DNA of 64,000 bases from an uncultured Flavobacteriales bacterium (GCA_913059205.1 CAJXRM010000005.1:1-64000), one strand, 5' to 3'; positions 26,547 through 35,916 are shown, counted from the first letter of the stretch. Notes: a model not told the origin generated them from the sequence alone. Numbers and translations are program-made.

Positions 26547-28733
26547 TTACATTACAACTACTTTTTTCGTTGTAGTGAAATCTCCAGACTGTACTTCTAA
26601 GAAGTAACATGCAGAAGGAAGATTTTCTGAATTTTTAAGTGTATGATTTACTTCAGAATTCGTTTGAGTTAATGTTTCAGTAGAAATAACTTTTCCTTGA
26701 ACATCTCTCAATGTAAAGGTAACATCGTTATCGTTTGCAAAATAAGAAACGTTGATTGCTTCTCCGTTTACCGTTGGATTTGGATAAACAGTTAAATCTA
26801 AATCTGAAATTTCTTCAGATGTTAAGTTTAATGTACCACTTACAAAAATATCATCGATGTAAAGATTACTTGATAAATCTGAAGCTTCAAATTCAAATTT
26901 GAAACGAGTATAAGCATCTTGCGACGTTGGAGTATATGTGAAAGAAGCTTCAACATACTCATTGTTTGATGTTGGTGCGTAATCCGCAAAACCTGCGTAA
27001 CCTGCCGTAACCAAATCAGTTCCTGTAATCGTTGTTCCAGATCCACCACCTGTAACCGTTACCACTTTTGGAGTCCATGAATCACCACAATTTTTCGATG
27101 TGTAAACTCTCAATTTTTCTGTAATTTGATCCGCTTGAGTAGCGTTAGAAGCGTAAGCAAATTTGAAAGTAACTGTAATACCAGTTGTATATCTCAAGTC
27201 AAAAGATGGAGTGATTAACTCATCCATAGACAGACCTAAACGTTGATTGTAGAAATAATTATCAGTTGCAAAATCAGCGAACTGTACATTTTTATAATTG
27301 TTTAATTTGTAAGCTCTTGAATTGTTATATCCTGTTCCATTAGAAAGTTGAAATCTTCCGTGATTTTCTTCAGGATTATTTACAATAAACCAATTTGCTT
27401 TTCCATCTTCAAGGTTAATTTGACCTGGTCCAGAAATATCAGCCCATTCAGGAGAAATGTATACATATCCTGAACGTGTTTCCGTTCCAGAACCTGCAGC
27501 ATTACTAACTGTTAAAGTAACTGTTTTGTACCCTGGTGTAGCGAAAACAACACTTGGATTCATAGAAGTAGAAGTGGAAGGAGTTCCTCCTTCGAACGTC
27601 CACGACCAATCATCGATTGCTGCATTCCAAGATGCATCACTGAATTGAACAGCTTGATTGACACACGTTGTTTTTTTATCTGCGCTGAAATCAGCAACAG
27701 GAGCACACAAAGGAACACTTAACTGATTCGATGGAGACTGAGGTAAAACCAAGTCTTTAACACCAGTTTCAATTAAAGTTGTATCGTTCCAAAGTCTATT
27801 TCTTTGTCCTGCAATTCCTTCTAATGCGTTGTGCATAGCATTAACTTGGTCTGGAGAAAAATGTCTATCGCAATAAGCATATTCCATGTAATTTTGTAAA
27901 TCTTCTTGAATACCAGCATTGCAATTGTCGCTATTACCTAAAGGACACGAAGACCAACCGGCAGTTTCTGGAGTATCGTCAAAACCATCATCTCCACAAG
28001 CCACTTGAGGATCATTGTTGTCTCCCCAAGTGTGAGAAAGACTAAGGTAATGCCCAATTTCGTGTGTCAGAGTAGATTCTCTAAACGAACTAGATGTTCC
28101 AATAGATCCAACATAGGTGTGATTGGAAACAACTCCATCTAAGTAATATCCATTCCCATCAGTTCCAACCGGTTTGATTGCGTAAGCAGCAGCTCCAGCA
28201 GCTCCAACAACTCTAACTACCCAAATGTTTAAGTATTTTGCTCTGTTCCATTGGTGAATTTTAGAAAAGGCATCGCCAATTTCCGTTTCATGTGAATGAA
28301 TATGTTCAATTCCATTCGTACAATTTCCCAATGGATCTTTCGCTGCTAATTTAAATTCAATTTTACCATTGCCAATCAAAGCAGCAAATTCAGGTGCAAT
28401 ATCAACAGAATCTGGATCAGCAGAATTAAATTCACGATTAATTACTTCCATTGCATCATAAACTTGAGCATCAGAGATGTTTTCAGCTCCATATTGATGA
28501 AGGATGTGAAAAACAACAGGAATTGTATAGGAAGCCATCTTTTCTCCACCTTTTTCCTTATTCTTACTGTTCATCAATAATTCATGGGCCTCATAACCAG
28601 CTTTTAATTCTGGATGTAGACGAAAGACTTCTTGAAGAGCTTCAGTGTGACCACATTTCTTAGTTACCTCTTGAGCATTGCTGCTAAAAGCGAATGAAGT
28701 TCCTGCTAAAAGGATGAGTATTAAACGTTTCAT
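26547..28733 (-). CDS. Secreted M43 (pappalysin/cytophagalysin-like) metalloprotease with PKD and T9SS sorting domain, copy A
   Basis: 728 residues from ATG 28733, which begins the signal peptide MKRLILILLAGTSFAFSSNA. The longer frame from 28769 starts with TTG and is probably untranslated leader. The metzincin domain (about 60-320) has zinc motif HEIGHYLSLSH followed by TWGD, a DDGFDDTPET calcium/zinc-like segment, and the Met-turn NYMEYAYCDRHFSPDQ. A PKD domain follows (APVADFSADKKTTCVNQAV), then a jelly-roll-like domain (about 440-640) and a T9SS type A sorting domain (DLTVYPNPTVNGEAINVSYF). Exported by T9SS and likely degrades extracellular protein. Tandem paralogue of the next gene, 68-74% at a glance in the protease part and near-identical at the C-terminus. 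Confidence 0.93.
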   Translation of the reverse strand: MKRLILILLAGTSFAFSSNAQEVTKKCGHTEALQEVFRLHPELKAGYEAHELLMNSKNKEKGGEKMASYTIPVVFHILHQYGAENISDAQVYDAMEVINREFNSADPDSVDIAPEFAALIGNGKIEFKLAAKDPLGNCTNGIEHIHSHETEIGDAFSKIHQWNRAKYLNIWVVRVVGAAGAAAYAIKPVGTDGNGYYLDGVVSNHTYVGSIGTSSSFRESTLTHEIGHYLSLSHTWGDNNDPQVACGDDGFDDTPETAGWSSCPLGNSDNCNAGIQEDLQNYMEYAYCDRHFSPDQVNAMHNALEGIAGQRNRLWNDTTLIETGVKDLVLPQSPSNQLSVPLCAPVADFSADKKTTCVNQAVQFSDASWNAAIDDWSWTFEGGTPSTSTSMNPSVVFATPGYKTVTLTVSNAAGSGTETRSGYVYISPEWADISGPGQINLEDGKANWFIVNNPEENHGRFQLSNGTGYNNSRAYKLNNYKNVQFADFATDNYFYNQRLGLSMDELITPSFDLRYTTGITVTFKFAYASNATQADQITEKLRVYTSKNCGDSWTPKVVTVTGGGSGTTITGTDLVTAGYAGFADYAPTSNNEYVEASFTYTPTSQDAYTRFKFEFEASDLSSNLYIDDIFVSGTLNLTSEEISDLDLTVYPNPTVNGEAINVSYFANDNDVTFTLRDVQGKVISTETLTQTNSEVNHTLKNSENLPSACYFLEVQSGDFTTTKKVVVM

Positions 28734-28769
28734 AAATCTTAGTATATTAATTTTAATCAGTCTTTTCAA

Positions 28770-28993
28770 TAAAAGAGTCGCGAAGTAACAAAAATAATTA
28801 AATTATTTGCTTGTTAATGAGGACATTTTAAATGTAAATATAGAACTCTTTTTTTTTGAATTAAAGTTTAACTGTGTAAATAATAATTAAAAATATACAA
28901 GTCTGCTTCCAAAAACAGTGACAATTCACACCTAATTCTTTTCCTGAAGCACGATGTTATTTAGTCCTGTCGTATTGGAATTATTCGACAAAA
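28770..28993. other. Intergenic region between the two M43 genes
   Basis: About 306 bp separate the two coding regions (28734-29039). The part next to copy A holds its leader and a -7 box (28796-28789). The part next to copy B holds its terminator. The AT-rich middle (about 28820-28980) shows no open frame, RNA gene, or repeat that I can support. Confidence 0.6.
28789..28796 (-). promoter_or_regulatory. -7 box of M43 copy A
   Basis: TATTTTTG on the minus strand matches TAnnTTTG. It lies within a block of about 45 bp (roughly 28770-28815) that is conserved upstream of copy B (31265-31310), including the neighbouring GCGACTCTTTT/GCGACGCTTTT stretch. Leader to ATG 28733 is about 50 nt. Confidence 0.55.
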
Positions 28994-29021
28994 AAAAGGG
29001 TCATTAAAAAATGACCCTTTT
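28989..29021 (-). terminator. Terminator of M43 protease copy B
   Basis: Same 12-bp perfect stem as the copy A terminator: 28994-29005 pairs with 29010-29021, loop AAAA, T-run on the minus strand. Confidence 0.9.
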
Positions 29022-29039
29022 CAATAAATTTTGTAAAAA

Positions 29040-31226
29040 TTACATTACAACTACTTTTTTCGTCGTTGTGAAATCTCCAGACTGTACTTCTAAGAAGTAA
29101 CATGCAGAAGGAAGATTTTCTGAATTTTTAAGTGTATGATTTACTTCAGAATTCGTTTGAGTTAATGTTTCAGTAGAAATAACTTTTCCTTGAACATCTC
29201 TCAATGTAAAGGTAACATCGTTATCGTTTGCAAAATAAGAAACGTTGATTGCTTCTCCGTTTACCGTTGGATTTGGATAAACAGTTAAATCTAAATCTGA
29301 AATTTCTTCAGATGTTAAGTTTAATGTACCACTTACAAAAATATCATCGATGTAAAGGTTACTTGACAAATCTGAAGCTTCAAATTCAAATTTGAAACGT
29401 GTATATGCATCTTGCGAAGTCGGAACGTAAGTGAAAGAAGCTTCAACATATTCATTGTTTGACGTTGGCGCGTAATCCGTAAAACCTGCGTAACCTGCAG
29501 TTACCAAATCAGTTCCTGTAATTGATGTACCAGATCCACCACCTGTAACTGTTACTACTTTTGGAGTCCATGAGTCACCGCAGTTTTTCGAAGTGTATAC
29601 TCTTAGAACCTCCTCGATTTGATCTGCTTGAGTTGCATTCGAAGCATAAGCAAACTTGAAAGTAACAGTAATACCCGTAGTATATCTTAAATCGAAAGAA
29701 GGAGTAATCAATTCATCAATTGTTCCACCTAAACGGTTATTATAAAAATAGTTGTCCGTTGCAAAATCAGCGAACTGAACATTTTTATAATTGTTTAATT
29801 TGTAAGCTCTAGAATTGTTATAGCCTGTTCCATTGGAAAGTTGAAATCTTCCGTGGTTTTCTTCTGGATTATTTACAATAAACCAATTTGCTTTTCCGTC
29901 TTCTAAGTTAATTTGACCTGGACCAGAAATATCAGCCCATTCAGGAGAAATGTATACATATCCTGAGCGTGTTTCCGTTCCAGAACCTGCTGCGTTGCTA
30001 ACGGTTAAAGTAACTGTTTTGTAACCAGGTGTAGCGAAAACAACACTTGGATTCATTGAGGTTGAAATAGAAGGAGTACCTCCCTCGAACGTCCAAGCCC
30101 AATCATCAATTGCTGCATTCCAAGATGCGTCGCTGAATTGAACAGCTTGATTTACACAAGTTGTTTTTCTATTTGCACTAAAGTCAGCAACGGGTGCGCA
30201 CAATGGCACACTTAATTGATTCGATGGATCTTGAGGTAAAACTAAATCCTTTACACCAGTCTCAATTAGAGTTGTATCATTCCATAGTCTATTTCTTTGA
30301 CCAGCAATTCCCTCCATTGCATTTCGAAGATAGTCAACTTGACCCGGAGTAAAATGTCTTGTACAACTAGAATAATTCATGTAATTTTGAACATCTTCTT
30401 CTACCCCAGGATTACATTCTTGTGCATCATTTGCAGCTCCCAAAGGACAACCATTATGACCTCTTGTTTCAGGTGTGTCATCAATACCATCATCTCCACA
30501 TGGACCTGAAGGTCCAGCAGCATTAACGTCTCCAAAAACATGTGGAAGACTCACATAATGACCAACTTCATGGGTTAAAAGTGACTCACTGAAAGGATTA
30601 CTTGTACCGATACTGCCAGTTACATTATGTAACAATACCACTCCATCTAACCAATAAGCATTACCGTCAGTTCCAACTGGATAAATCGAGTAGCCTGCCG
30701 CCCCATTTGCATAATTTACAACCCAAATGTTTAGATATTTAGCTCGATTCCATTGGTTTAGTTTTGAATTAGCATCGCCTATATTCGTTTCGTGAGTATA
30801 AATATGATTGATGCCATTTGTACAATTTCCTAGAGGATCCATTGCAGCAAGCTTGAATTGAACTTTTGCATTACCAATTAATGTGTCAAACTCAGAAACA
30901 ATGTCAACAGAATCAGGGTCTGCCGCATTAAACTCTCTATTAAGAATTTTTATTGCGTCATAAACTTGAGCATCAGATATGTTTTCACTACCATATTGAT
31001 GCAGAATATGAAAGACAACAGGGATCGTATAAACAAAAGTATCCGTAGATTTTGTGTAATTATAGTTCGACACTTGATTGGCAATATAATTTTCCCGCAA
31101 TTCAGGGTACATTTGGAAGGCATCTTCCATTGCATCGTAAGTTGAACATTTTTTAGTCTCTTGTTGAGCATTGCTGCTAAACCCAACTGTAACGCCAATA
31201 ATCAAGGTAAGTAATAATCGTTTCAT
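29040..31226 (-). CDS. Secreted M43 metalloprotease with PKD and T9SS sorting domain, copy B
   Basis: 728 residues from ATG 31226 (signal peptide MKRLLLTLIIGVTVGFSSNA). Same layout as copy A: M43 metzincin domain with HEVGHYVSLPHVFGD and Met-turn NYMNYSSCTRHFTPGQ, PKD domain, jelly-roll-like domain, T9SS type A sorting domain. As in copy A the usual Gly of the HExxHxxGxxH motif is replaced by Ser. The pro/N-terminal and protease regions differ from copy A in scattered residues and a small insertion (AAGPSGPCGDD), while the second half is almost unchanged. About 290 bp at the 3' end are identical between the copies. Possibly a different substrate range with a shared export signal. Confidence 0.93.
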   Translation of the reverse strand: MKRLLLTLIIGVTVGFSSNAQQETKKCSTYDAMEDAFQMYPELRENYIANQVSNYNYTKSTDTFVYTIPVVFHILHQYGSENISDAQVYDAIKILNREFNAADPDSVDIVSEFDTLIGNAKVQFKLAAMDPLGNCTNGINHIYTHETNIGDANSKLNQWNRAKYLNIWVVNYANGAAGYSIYPVGTDGNAYWLDGVVLLHNVTGSIGTSNPFSESLLTHEVGHYVSLPHVFGDVNAAGPSGPCGDDGIDDTPETRGHNGCPLGAANDAQECNPGVEEDVQNYMNYSSCTRHFTPGQVDYLRNAMEGIAGQRNRLWNDTTLIETGVKDLVLPQDPSNQLSVPLCAPVADFSANRKTTCVNQAVQFSDASWNAAIDDWAWTFEGGTPSISTSMNPSVVFATPGYKTVTLTVSNAAGSGTETRSGYVYISPEWADISGPGQINLEDGKANWFIVNNPEENHGRFQLSNGTGYNNSRAYKLNNYKNVQFADFATDNYFYNNRLGGTIDELITPSFDLRYTTGITVTFKFAYASNATQADQIEEVLRVYTSKNCGDSWTPKVVTVTGGGSGTSITGTDLVTAGYAGFTDYAPTSNNEYVEASFTYVPTSQDAYTRFKFEFEASDLSSNLYIDDIFVSGTLNLTSEEISDLDLTVYPNPTVNGEAINVSYFANDNDVTFTLRDVQGKVISTETLTQTNSEVNHTLKNSENLPSACYFLEVQSGDFTTTKKVVVM

Positions 31227-31281
31227 AAGTATTATAGTATTAAATTTCATTCTGTTTTTCATTAAAAGCGTCGCAAAGTAA

Positions 31282-31289
31282 CAAAAATA
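31282..31289 (-). promoter_or_regulatory. -7 box of M43 copy B
   Basis: TATTTTTG on the minus strand at the same distance from the start codon as in copy A (56 nt from box to ATG in each). The surrounding sequence is conserved between the two copies, so the promoter was duplicated together with the gene. Confidence 0.55.
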
Positions 31290-31400
31290 ATTGAGTTATT
31301 TACGTGTTAAATAGGACATTCTTAGTGTAAGATAGTGGACTCTTTTCTTTAATTCGCGATAAACTATTGAAATTATTAGAAAAAAGATACAGGTCTAAAT

Positions 31401-32273
31401 TTAAAATAGATGTTTCTCAGCACGATAGGAAGAACGCACTAAAGGTCCGCTTTCTACATACCTGAATCCCATTTTAAGTCCAATTTCTTTGTACTCTGCA
31501 AAACGTTCCGGTGTAACAAATTCATGAATTGGTAAGTGTTTCGTTGTGGGCTGAAGATACTGACCTAAGGTTAAAATATCAACATTCACGCTATTCAAAT
31601 CTTCCATGGTTTCAATGATCTCTTCATGCGTTTCACCAAGCCCCAACATAATACCTGATTTGGTTTTCATTCCTCCTTTTTTTAAGCGAAATAAAACTTC
31701 CAAACTTCGATCATATTTTGCTTGAATTCGAACTTCTTTTGTTAAACGCCTAACAGTTTCAAGATTGTGACTTACTATTTCTGGGGCAATGTCAATAATA
31801 TTCTGAAGATTCTCCCATTTTCCAGCGAAATCAGGAATTAACGTCTCCATCGTTGTTTCTGGAGCTTGATGACGAATTGCCTTTACAGTTTGAACCCAAA
31901 TTCCTGATCCACCATCTTTCAAATCGTCTCTGTCTACCGAAGTTATTACAGCGTGTTTAACCCCCATTGTTTTTACACTATGAGCAACTTTTCCAGGTTC
32001 AAACTCATCAACTTCGTCAGGACGACCGGTTTTTACCGCACAAAATCCACAAGAACGAGTACAAATATTTCCAAGAATCATAAAAGTTGCTGTTCCTTCT
32101 CCCCAGCATTCACCCATATTTGGACAATTTCCACTTTCACAAATTGTATGTAGTTTATGTTCATCAACTAACGAACGTACTTTTTTGTAATTCTCACCAG
32201 TGGGAAGTTTTACTCTAAGCCATTTTGGTTTGTTAATTCTTACACGTGTATCTTCTGCTGTTCCTTCACTCAT
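31401..32273 (-). CDS. lipA: Lipoyl synthase
   Basis: 290 residues. Radical-SAM enzyme that inserts two sulfurs into octanoyl-protein to form lipoyl cofactor. Both iron-sulfur clusters are visible: the auxiliary cluster Cys45/Cys50/Cys56 ([12 protein letters not shown]) and the radical-SAM Cys71/Cys75/Cys78 (CTRSCGFC). The C-terminal RSSYRA supplies the conserved serine ligand. [16 protein letters not shown] and TLGQYLQPT are typical. The product is needed by the complexes served by lpdA. Divergent from the OsmC gene. Confidence 0.97.
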   Translation of the reverse strand: MSEGTAEDTRVRINKPKWLRVKLPTGENYKKVRSLVDEHKLHTICESGNCPNMGECWGEGTATFMILGNICTRSCGFCAVKTGRPDEVDEFEPGKVAHSVKTMGVKHAVITSVDRDDLKDGGSGIWVQTVKAIRHQAPETTMETLIPDFAGKWENLQNIIDIAPEIVSHNLETVRRLTKEVRIQAKYDRSLEVLFRLKKGGMKTKSGIMLGLGETHEEIIETMEDLNSVNVDILTLGQYLQPTTKHLPIHEFVTPERFAEYKEIGLKMGFRYVESGPLVRSSYRAEKHLF

Positions 32274-32305
32274 CTTGATAATTTTATATCAACATTAATC
32301 TTTGG

Positions 32306-32326
32306 CAAAATAAAACGCTACTTTTG
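32306..32326. promoter_or_regulatory. Divergent -7 boxes between lipA and the OsmC gene
   Basis: On the plus strand TACTTTTG (32319-32326) is a full TAnnTTTG match, giving the OsmC gene a leader of about 55-60 nt. On the minus strand TTATTTTG (32313-32306) is a 7/8 match that would give lipA a leader of about 30 nt. The boxes are 5 bp apart, so binding of polymerase to one would exclude the other. Confidence 0.4.
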
Positions 32327-32388
32327 CAGTATTAAGAATACTTGTCTCGATTATTTGCTTAATGCAAATGTATGAAAACTCATAGATT

Positions 32389-32793
32389 ATGGCTACCTCA
32401 AAAGTTGAATATTTAGGATCACTTAGAACTAAATGCACACATTTAAAATCTGGAACGGAAATTATTACAGATGCACCAGTCGATAATAATGGAAAAGGGG
32501 AGGCTTTTTCACCAACTGATTTAGTTGCAACAGCATACATTTCTTGCATGTTAACGATAGTTGGAATCTATTGTGATAACCATAATATTGACTTTAAACA
32601 CGGAGTGGCAGAAGTAAATAAAATTATGGGGAGTAACCCGAGAAGAATCGAAAAACTGGAAATTGTAGTTGATTTTTCAGGAAATAATTGGGACGAATCA
32701 ATTCATCAACGAATCATTAAGGCAGCTGAAACCTGTCCTGTTGCTAAAACAATAGAAAATGATGTAGAAGTGTTGTTTGAATATCAATTTTAA
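32389..32793 (+). CDS. OsmC/Ohr family protein
   Basis: 134 residues. The two redox cysteines of the OsmC/Ohr fold are present, in TAYISCMLTIVG (about residue 51) and AETCPVAKTI (about 118), with the preceding EAFSPTDLVATAY block. OsmC proteins reduce organic hydroperoxides through these cysteines. This is the YhfA/OsmC-like branch rather than classical Ohr, judged by length and the IMGSNPRRIEKLEI segment. It lies 4 bp upstream of rlmB, and the two are probably co-transcribed. Confidence 0.9.
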   Translation: MATSKVEYLGSLRTKCTHLKSGTEIITDAPVDNNGKGEAFSPTDLVATAYISCMLTIVGIYCDNHNIDFKHGVAEVNKIMGSNPRRIEKLEIVVDFSGNNWDESIHQRIIKAAETCPVAKTIENDVEVLFEYQF

Positions 32794-32797
32794 AGAA

Positions 32798-33631
32798 ATG
32801 GAGAATAAATACCAAAAAAGAAAAGACAGTGGCTATAGTGATTACAGCCGCGAGAATAGCATAGATAACAGAGAATACAAACGCGAGTCAAAATATTCAG
32901 AAGAAGAGTATATTTTTGGCGTTCGAGCTGTAATTGAGGCGATAAAGGCAAACCGCGTTTTGAATAAAATATTCATCCAAAAAGGATTGAACAAGGATTT
33001 ATTCCTGGAACTGAAAGAGGCATTGAAAGGTGAATCTCATCAATTACAGTTTGTTCCAATCGAAAAATTGGATGCAATAACCGAAAATAATCACCAAGGG
33101 GTAATTGCTTTGGTGTCTCCAATTGAATATTATAAAATTGAAGAGGTTGTTGAGGAGTTAATTGAAGAAGGTAAAAAACCGTTTGTTTTAGCCTTAGATA
33201 GGATTACAGATGTCAGAAATTTTGGTGCAATTGCACGAACAGCGGAGTGTGAAGGCGTAGATGCGATTTTGATTCCTTCAAAAGGATCAGCTCACGTTAC
33301 TTCAGATGCAATTAAAACTTCCGCTGGAGCATTGAATAGAATTAAAGTATGTAAAACCAACAGCCTAAAAGATTCGCTTTACTACATTCAGCAGTGTGGA
33401 TTGCGAATTGTCGCATGTACTGAGAAATCTAAGATTCCTTTGTTCGAAACAAATCTACGCGGAAGCGTAGCTGTGATTATGGGTTCTGAAAAAGATGGAA
33501 TTACAAGCGATTTAATCAACTTGGCGGACATTAGTTGCCGTATTCCTATGCGCGGAGAAATTGCTTCCTTGAACGTTAGTGTTGCTGCGGGGATGGTATT
33601 GTATGAGAAATTAAGACAAGAATTACATTAA
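32798..33631 (+). CDS. rlmB: 23S rRNA (guanosine-2'-O)-methyltransferase RlmB/TrmH family
   Basis: 277 residues from ATG 32798. An N-terminal basic, Tyr/Arg/Ser-rich tail (about 1-35) precedes a substrate-binding domain (YIFGVRAVIEAIKANRV) and the SPOUT knot: ALDRITDVRNFGAIARTAEC (motif 1), VIMGSEKDGI (motif 2) and IPMRGEIASLNVSVAAGMV (motif 3). It methylates a guanosine ribose in 23S rRNA. An upstream in-frame ATG at 32777 lies inside the OsmC gene and adds only residues unlike the family. Confidence 0.92.
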   Translation: MENKYQKRKDSGYSDYSRENSIDNREYKRESKYSEEEYIFGVRAVIEAIKANRVLNKIFIQKGLNKDLFLELKEALKGESHQLQFVPIEKLDAITENNHQGVIALVSPIEYYKIEEVVEELIEEGKKPFVLALDRITDVRNFGAIARTAECEGVDAILIPSKGSAHVTSDAIKTSAGALNRIKVCKTNSLKDSLYYIQQCGLRIVACTEKSKIPLFETNLRGSVAVIMGSEKDGITSDLINLADISCRIPMRGEIASLNVSVAAGMVLYEKLRQELH

Positions 33632-33643
33632 TTAAGATTTGCC

Positions 33644-34105
33644 ATGAGATTCACGTTAGTTTTATTGATGTTAACCACCTTTTCAGTGAATGTTTCCGCT
33701 CAGTTTTCGCGTAAAACAAGAAAGTTGATTGGTACCTGGGAGTATAAGTCTGGAAATGGCTACGAGAAATGGGAGATCGATGGTGAGTTTTTGATGGGTG
33801 GTGCTTACCGCATCAATAAGTTAGGTGACACCACTAAAGTGGAAGACTTGCAAATTCGAAAGATTCATAAAACACTTGTCTATACGATTTGTTCAGAGGA
33901 ATTCATTGCCGACACATCGGTAATTATAACCCATAATTTTATTGGTCAAAAAAACAAAATGAAGTTCGCGAATATTGAATCAAATTTACCCGCAATGATT
34001 TCGTATTCTTTTGGATTTTTAAACCGAAATAAATTGAAAATTAGCATACTCTACGGAATTAAAGATACTCCGGTACAATTGCAATTGTTTCGTTCTAAAG
34101 AGTAG
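33644..34105 (+). CDS. Small secreted lipocalin-like protein
   Basis: 153 residues with a clear signal peptide (FTLVLLMLTTFSVNVSA). The mature part begins with a LIGTWEYKSGNGYEKWEI strand pair, reminiscent of lipocalin-like/DUF6265 barrels where 'GTWE' opens the barrel, and continues as alternating beta strands. No catalytic motif. Function unknown, periplasmic or exported. It follows rlmB by 12 bp and overlaps the convergent yjjG gene by 11 bp. Confidence 0.78.
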   Translation: MRFTLVLLMLTTFSVNVSAQFSRKTRKLIGTWEYKSGNGYEKWEIDGEFLMGGAYRINKLGDTTKVEDLQIRKIHKTLVYTICSEEFIADTSVIITHNFIGQKNKMKFANIESNLPAMISYSFGFLNRNKLKISILYGIKDTPVQLQLFRSKE

Positions 34106-34805
34106 ATTTTACTATCCATGGAATAAGTGCTGGGATTTCATCCAATTGCTTTATTTTCCAGTCGTGACTGCCATCCTTATACTTATTTTCAGGGTCAAAT
34201 AAAATACTTTGCATTCCAAATTTTTCCGCACCAATTATGTCGGCATGATAATCATCTCCAATCATCAAACTCTCTTTTTTTGTTGCGTTTGCACGATCAA
34301 TTGCGGCTTGAAAAACAAGGGGCGAAGGCTTCGTTTTACCAACTTCTTCAGAGCATAAAATTACATCGAAAAAGTCGATCAAACCGCTGTTTTTTAGCTT
34401 GATGTACTGCACTTCTTTGAAGCCATTCGTAATAATGTGAAGCTGGTAATCTTCCTTTTTCAAGGCGTCTAATGTTTCTATTGTGTGTGGGAAAAGGTTT
34501 GTTTGGTATGGAGAAAGTTCAACGTATCCATCTCCCAATTTCATTGCTAAAGTGGCATCATTAATTTTGAATTTTTTCAAGGTTCGATCGAATCTGCTTG
34601 TACGTAATTCTTCTTTGCTAACTTTTCCTTTAGCATAATCGTACCACAATTGTGCATTTATTTTTTTATACTGCGTATGAAACGATCGAAAAGAGCGTAT
34701 AGAATCGCCAAGTTTAAGCTCGTCAAACAATATATTTAAAGCAGTTTCCGAATTTGTTTCAAAATCCCAAAGAGTTCGGTCTAAATCGAAAAATAGATGC
34801 TTCAT
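34095..34805 (-). CDS. yjjG: YjjG-type HAD nucleotidase
   Basis: 236 residues. HAD motif I FFDLDRTLWDFE (nucleophile Asp in DLDRT), motif II IITNGFKEVQ, motif III lysine in GKTKPSPLVF and motif IV IGDDYHADIIGAEKFG. The mainly helical cap after motif I is the C1 type found in YjjG, which removes phosphate from non-canonical pyrimidine nucleotides. Substrate is inferred from the family. Overlaps the downstream membrane-protein gene by 4 bp. Confidence 0.9.
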   Translation of the reverse strand: MKHLFFDLDRTLWDFETNSETALNILFDELKLGDSIRSFRSFHTQYKKINAQLWYDYAKGKVSKEELRTSRFDRTLKKFKINDATLAMKLGDGYVELSPYQTNLFPHTIETLDALKKEDYQLHIITNGFKEVQYIKLKNSGLIDFFDVILCSEEVGKTKPSPLVFQAAIDRANATKKESLMIGDDYHADIIGAEKFGMQSILFDPENKYKDGSHDWKIKQLDEIPALIPWIVKSTL

Positions 34806-35275
34806 TGATAAATGGTATAGCTAATTGTTGTGGTCACCAGTGCATTGAAAAAAATCCCCAAAACGATAAGTAAAAATGTCTTTTTTCGTTTACCGTAAAA
34901 CTTCGCTGTCACAATACTACCAAGAGGAATAGACAGGAAAAATGGAACCCAAAAGCACGTTCCAATTATTCCTAACGATTTTTTGATTCGAACTATCAAT
35001 TTATTCATCCGGGTGAAGTTCCTTTTCCGTTTCATTGGAATCCCTTCATTTTTTGACTTTGCATAAGATTGGTGTCGTTTTCTGCGAGCACGAAGCAAAA
35101 AGTATTCAGCCGAAAAATAAAAAATTGTAGCACTGAAAATAGCTCCGGCAACACATGCAAGATAGGTTTCGATAAATGTTAATTTTAAATGAGGTCCGCC
35201 CAATGGAGCGAACATAAATTTTACCGTTGACAGAAAAAATAATGAAGTTAAAATGCCAAGCTTCATGTTTAACAC
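34802..35275 (-). CDS. Small hypothetical membrane protein
   Basis: 157 residues with about four hydrophobic helices (residues about 4-22, 33-57, 92-115 and 130-155) and a highly basic cytoplasmic loop between helices 2 and 3 (RRKRHQSYAKSKNEG, PMKRKRNF). I recognise no family. The gene overlaps upp by 7 bp and yjjG by 4 bp, forming an upp-to-yjjG cluster. An alternative start at 35266 would remove the upp overlap. Confidence 0.72.
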   Translation of the reverse strand: MLNMKLGILTSLFFLSTVKFMFAPLGGPHLKLTFIETYLACVAGAIFSATIFYFSAEYFLLRARRKRHQSYAKSKNEGIPMKRKRNFTRMNKLIVRIKKSLGIIGTCFWVPFFLSIPLGSIVTAKFYGKRKKTFLLIVLGIFFNALVTTTISYTIYQ

Positions 35276-35916
35276 TTTTCTCCGTATGCCAAATCTCCGG
35301 CATCACCAAGTCCAGGTACAATATACGATTGAGCTGTAAGTTCATTATCGATGGCTCCAATAAAATATTCGGTTGATTTCGGCAATTGTTTCTGTAAAAA
35401 CTCTAAAGCTTCTGGCGCTGCGATTGCCGAAACGATAAACGTTCTTTTTGGATTACCTTGTTTTAAAAGTGCTTTGTACACCATTGCCATAGAACTTCCA
35501 GTTGCTAACATTGGATCGCTAATGATTAATACTTTATCGTCAATTTTTGGAGCAGCCATGTATTCTACGAATATTTCAAATTCCTCAGCTGTTGTGTGCT
35601 TTCGATAGGCAGAGACAAACGCACTTTCGGCACGATCAAAATAATTCAATAAACCTTGGTGCATTCCAAGTCCAGCCCTTAAAATCGTAGCCAAAACTGG
35701 TTGATTTTTCAATAGTTGTGTTTTTGCTATTCCTAATGGCGTTTCAACATCGACTTTTTCGTAGTGTAACTGTTTTGAAAGTTCATAGCCCAAAATTTCT
35801 GAAACTCTTTCCAAGTTTCTGCGAAAACGCATCGGGTCTTTTTGTATTTCAACATCTCGTAATTCTGCAACGAAGGTTGAGAAAATTGAATTGGTATCAG
35901 ATAAATTATGAATCAT
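35269..35916 (-). CDS. upp: Uracil phosphoribosyltransferase
   Basis: 215 residues. The PRPP-binding loop reads KVLIISDPMLATGSSMAMV, with the RAGLGMHQGLL and AAPEALEFLQKQLP segments and a C-terminal PGLGDAGDLAYG uracil-binding motif, all typical of UPRTases. It converts uracil and PRPP to UMP in pyrimidine salvage. It heads the minus-strand cluster with a membrane protein and the YjjG nucleotidase, a plausible nucleotide-salvage grouping. Confidence 0.94.
   Translation of the reverse strand: MIHNLSDTNSIFSTFVAELRDVEIQKDPMRFRRNLERVSEILGYELSKQLHYEKVDVETPLGIAKTQLLKNQPVLATILRAGLGMHQGLLNYFDRAESAFVSAYRKHTTAEEFEIFVEYMAAPKIDDKVLIISDPMLATGSSMAMVYKALLKQGNPKRTFIVSAIAAPEALEFLQKQLPKSTEYFIGAIDNELTAQSYIVPGLGDAGDLAYGEKC

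Noticed and set aside
28820-28980. Small RNA or peptide between the M43 genes
   Set aside because: No open frame of notable length, no -7 box aimed into it and no hairpin other than the copied terminator.
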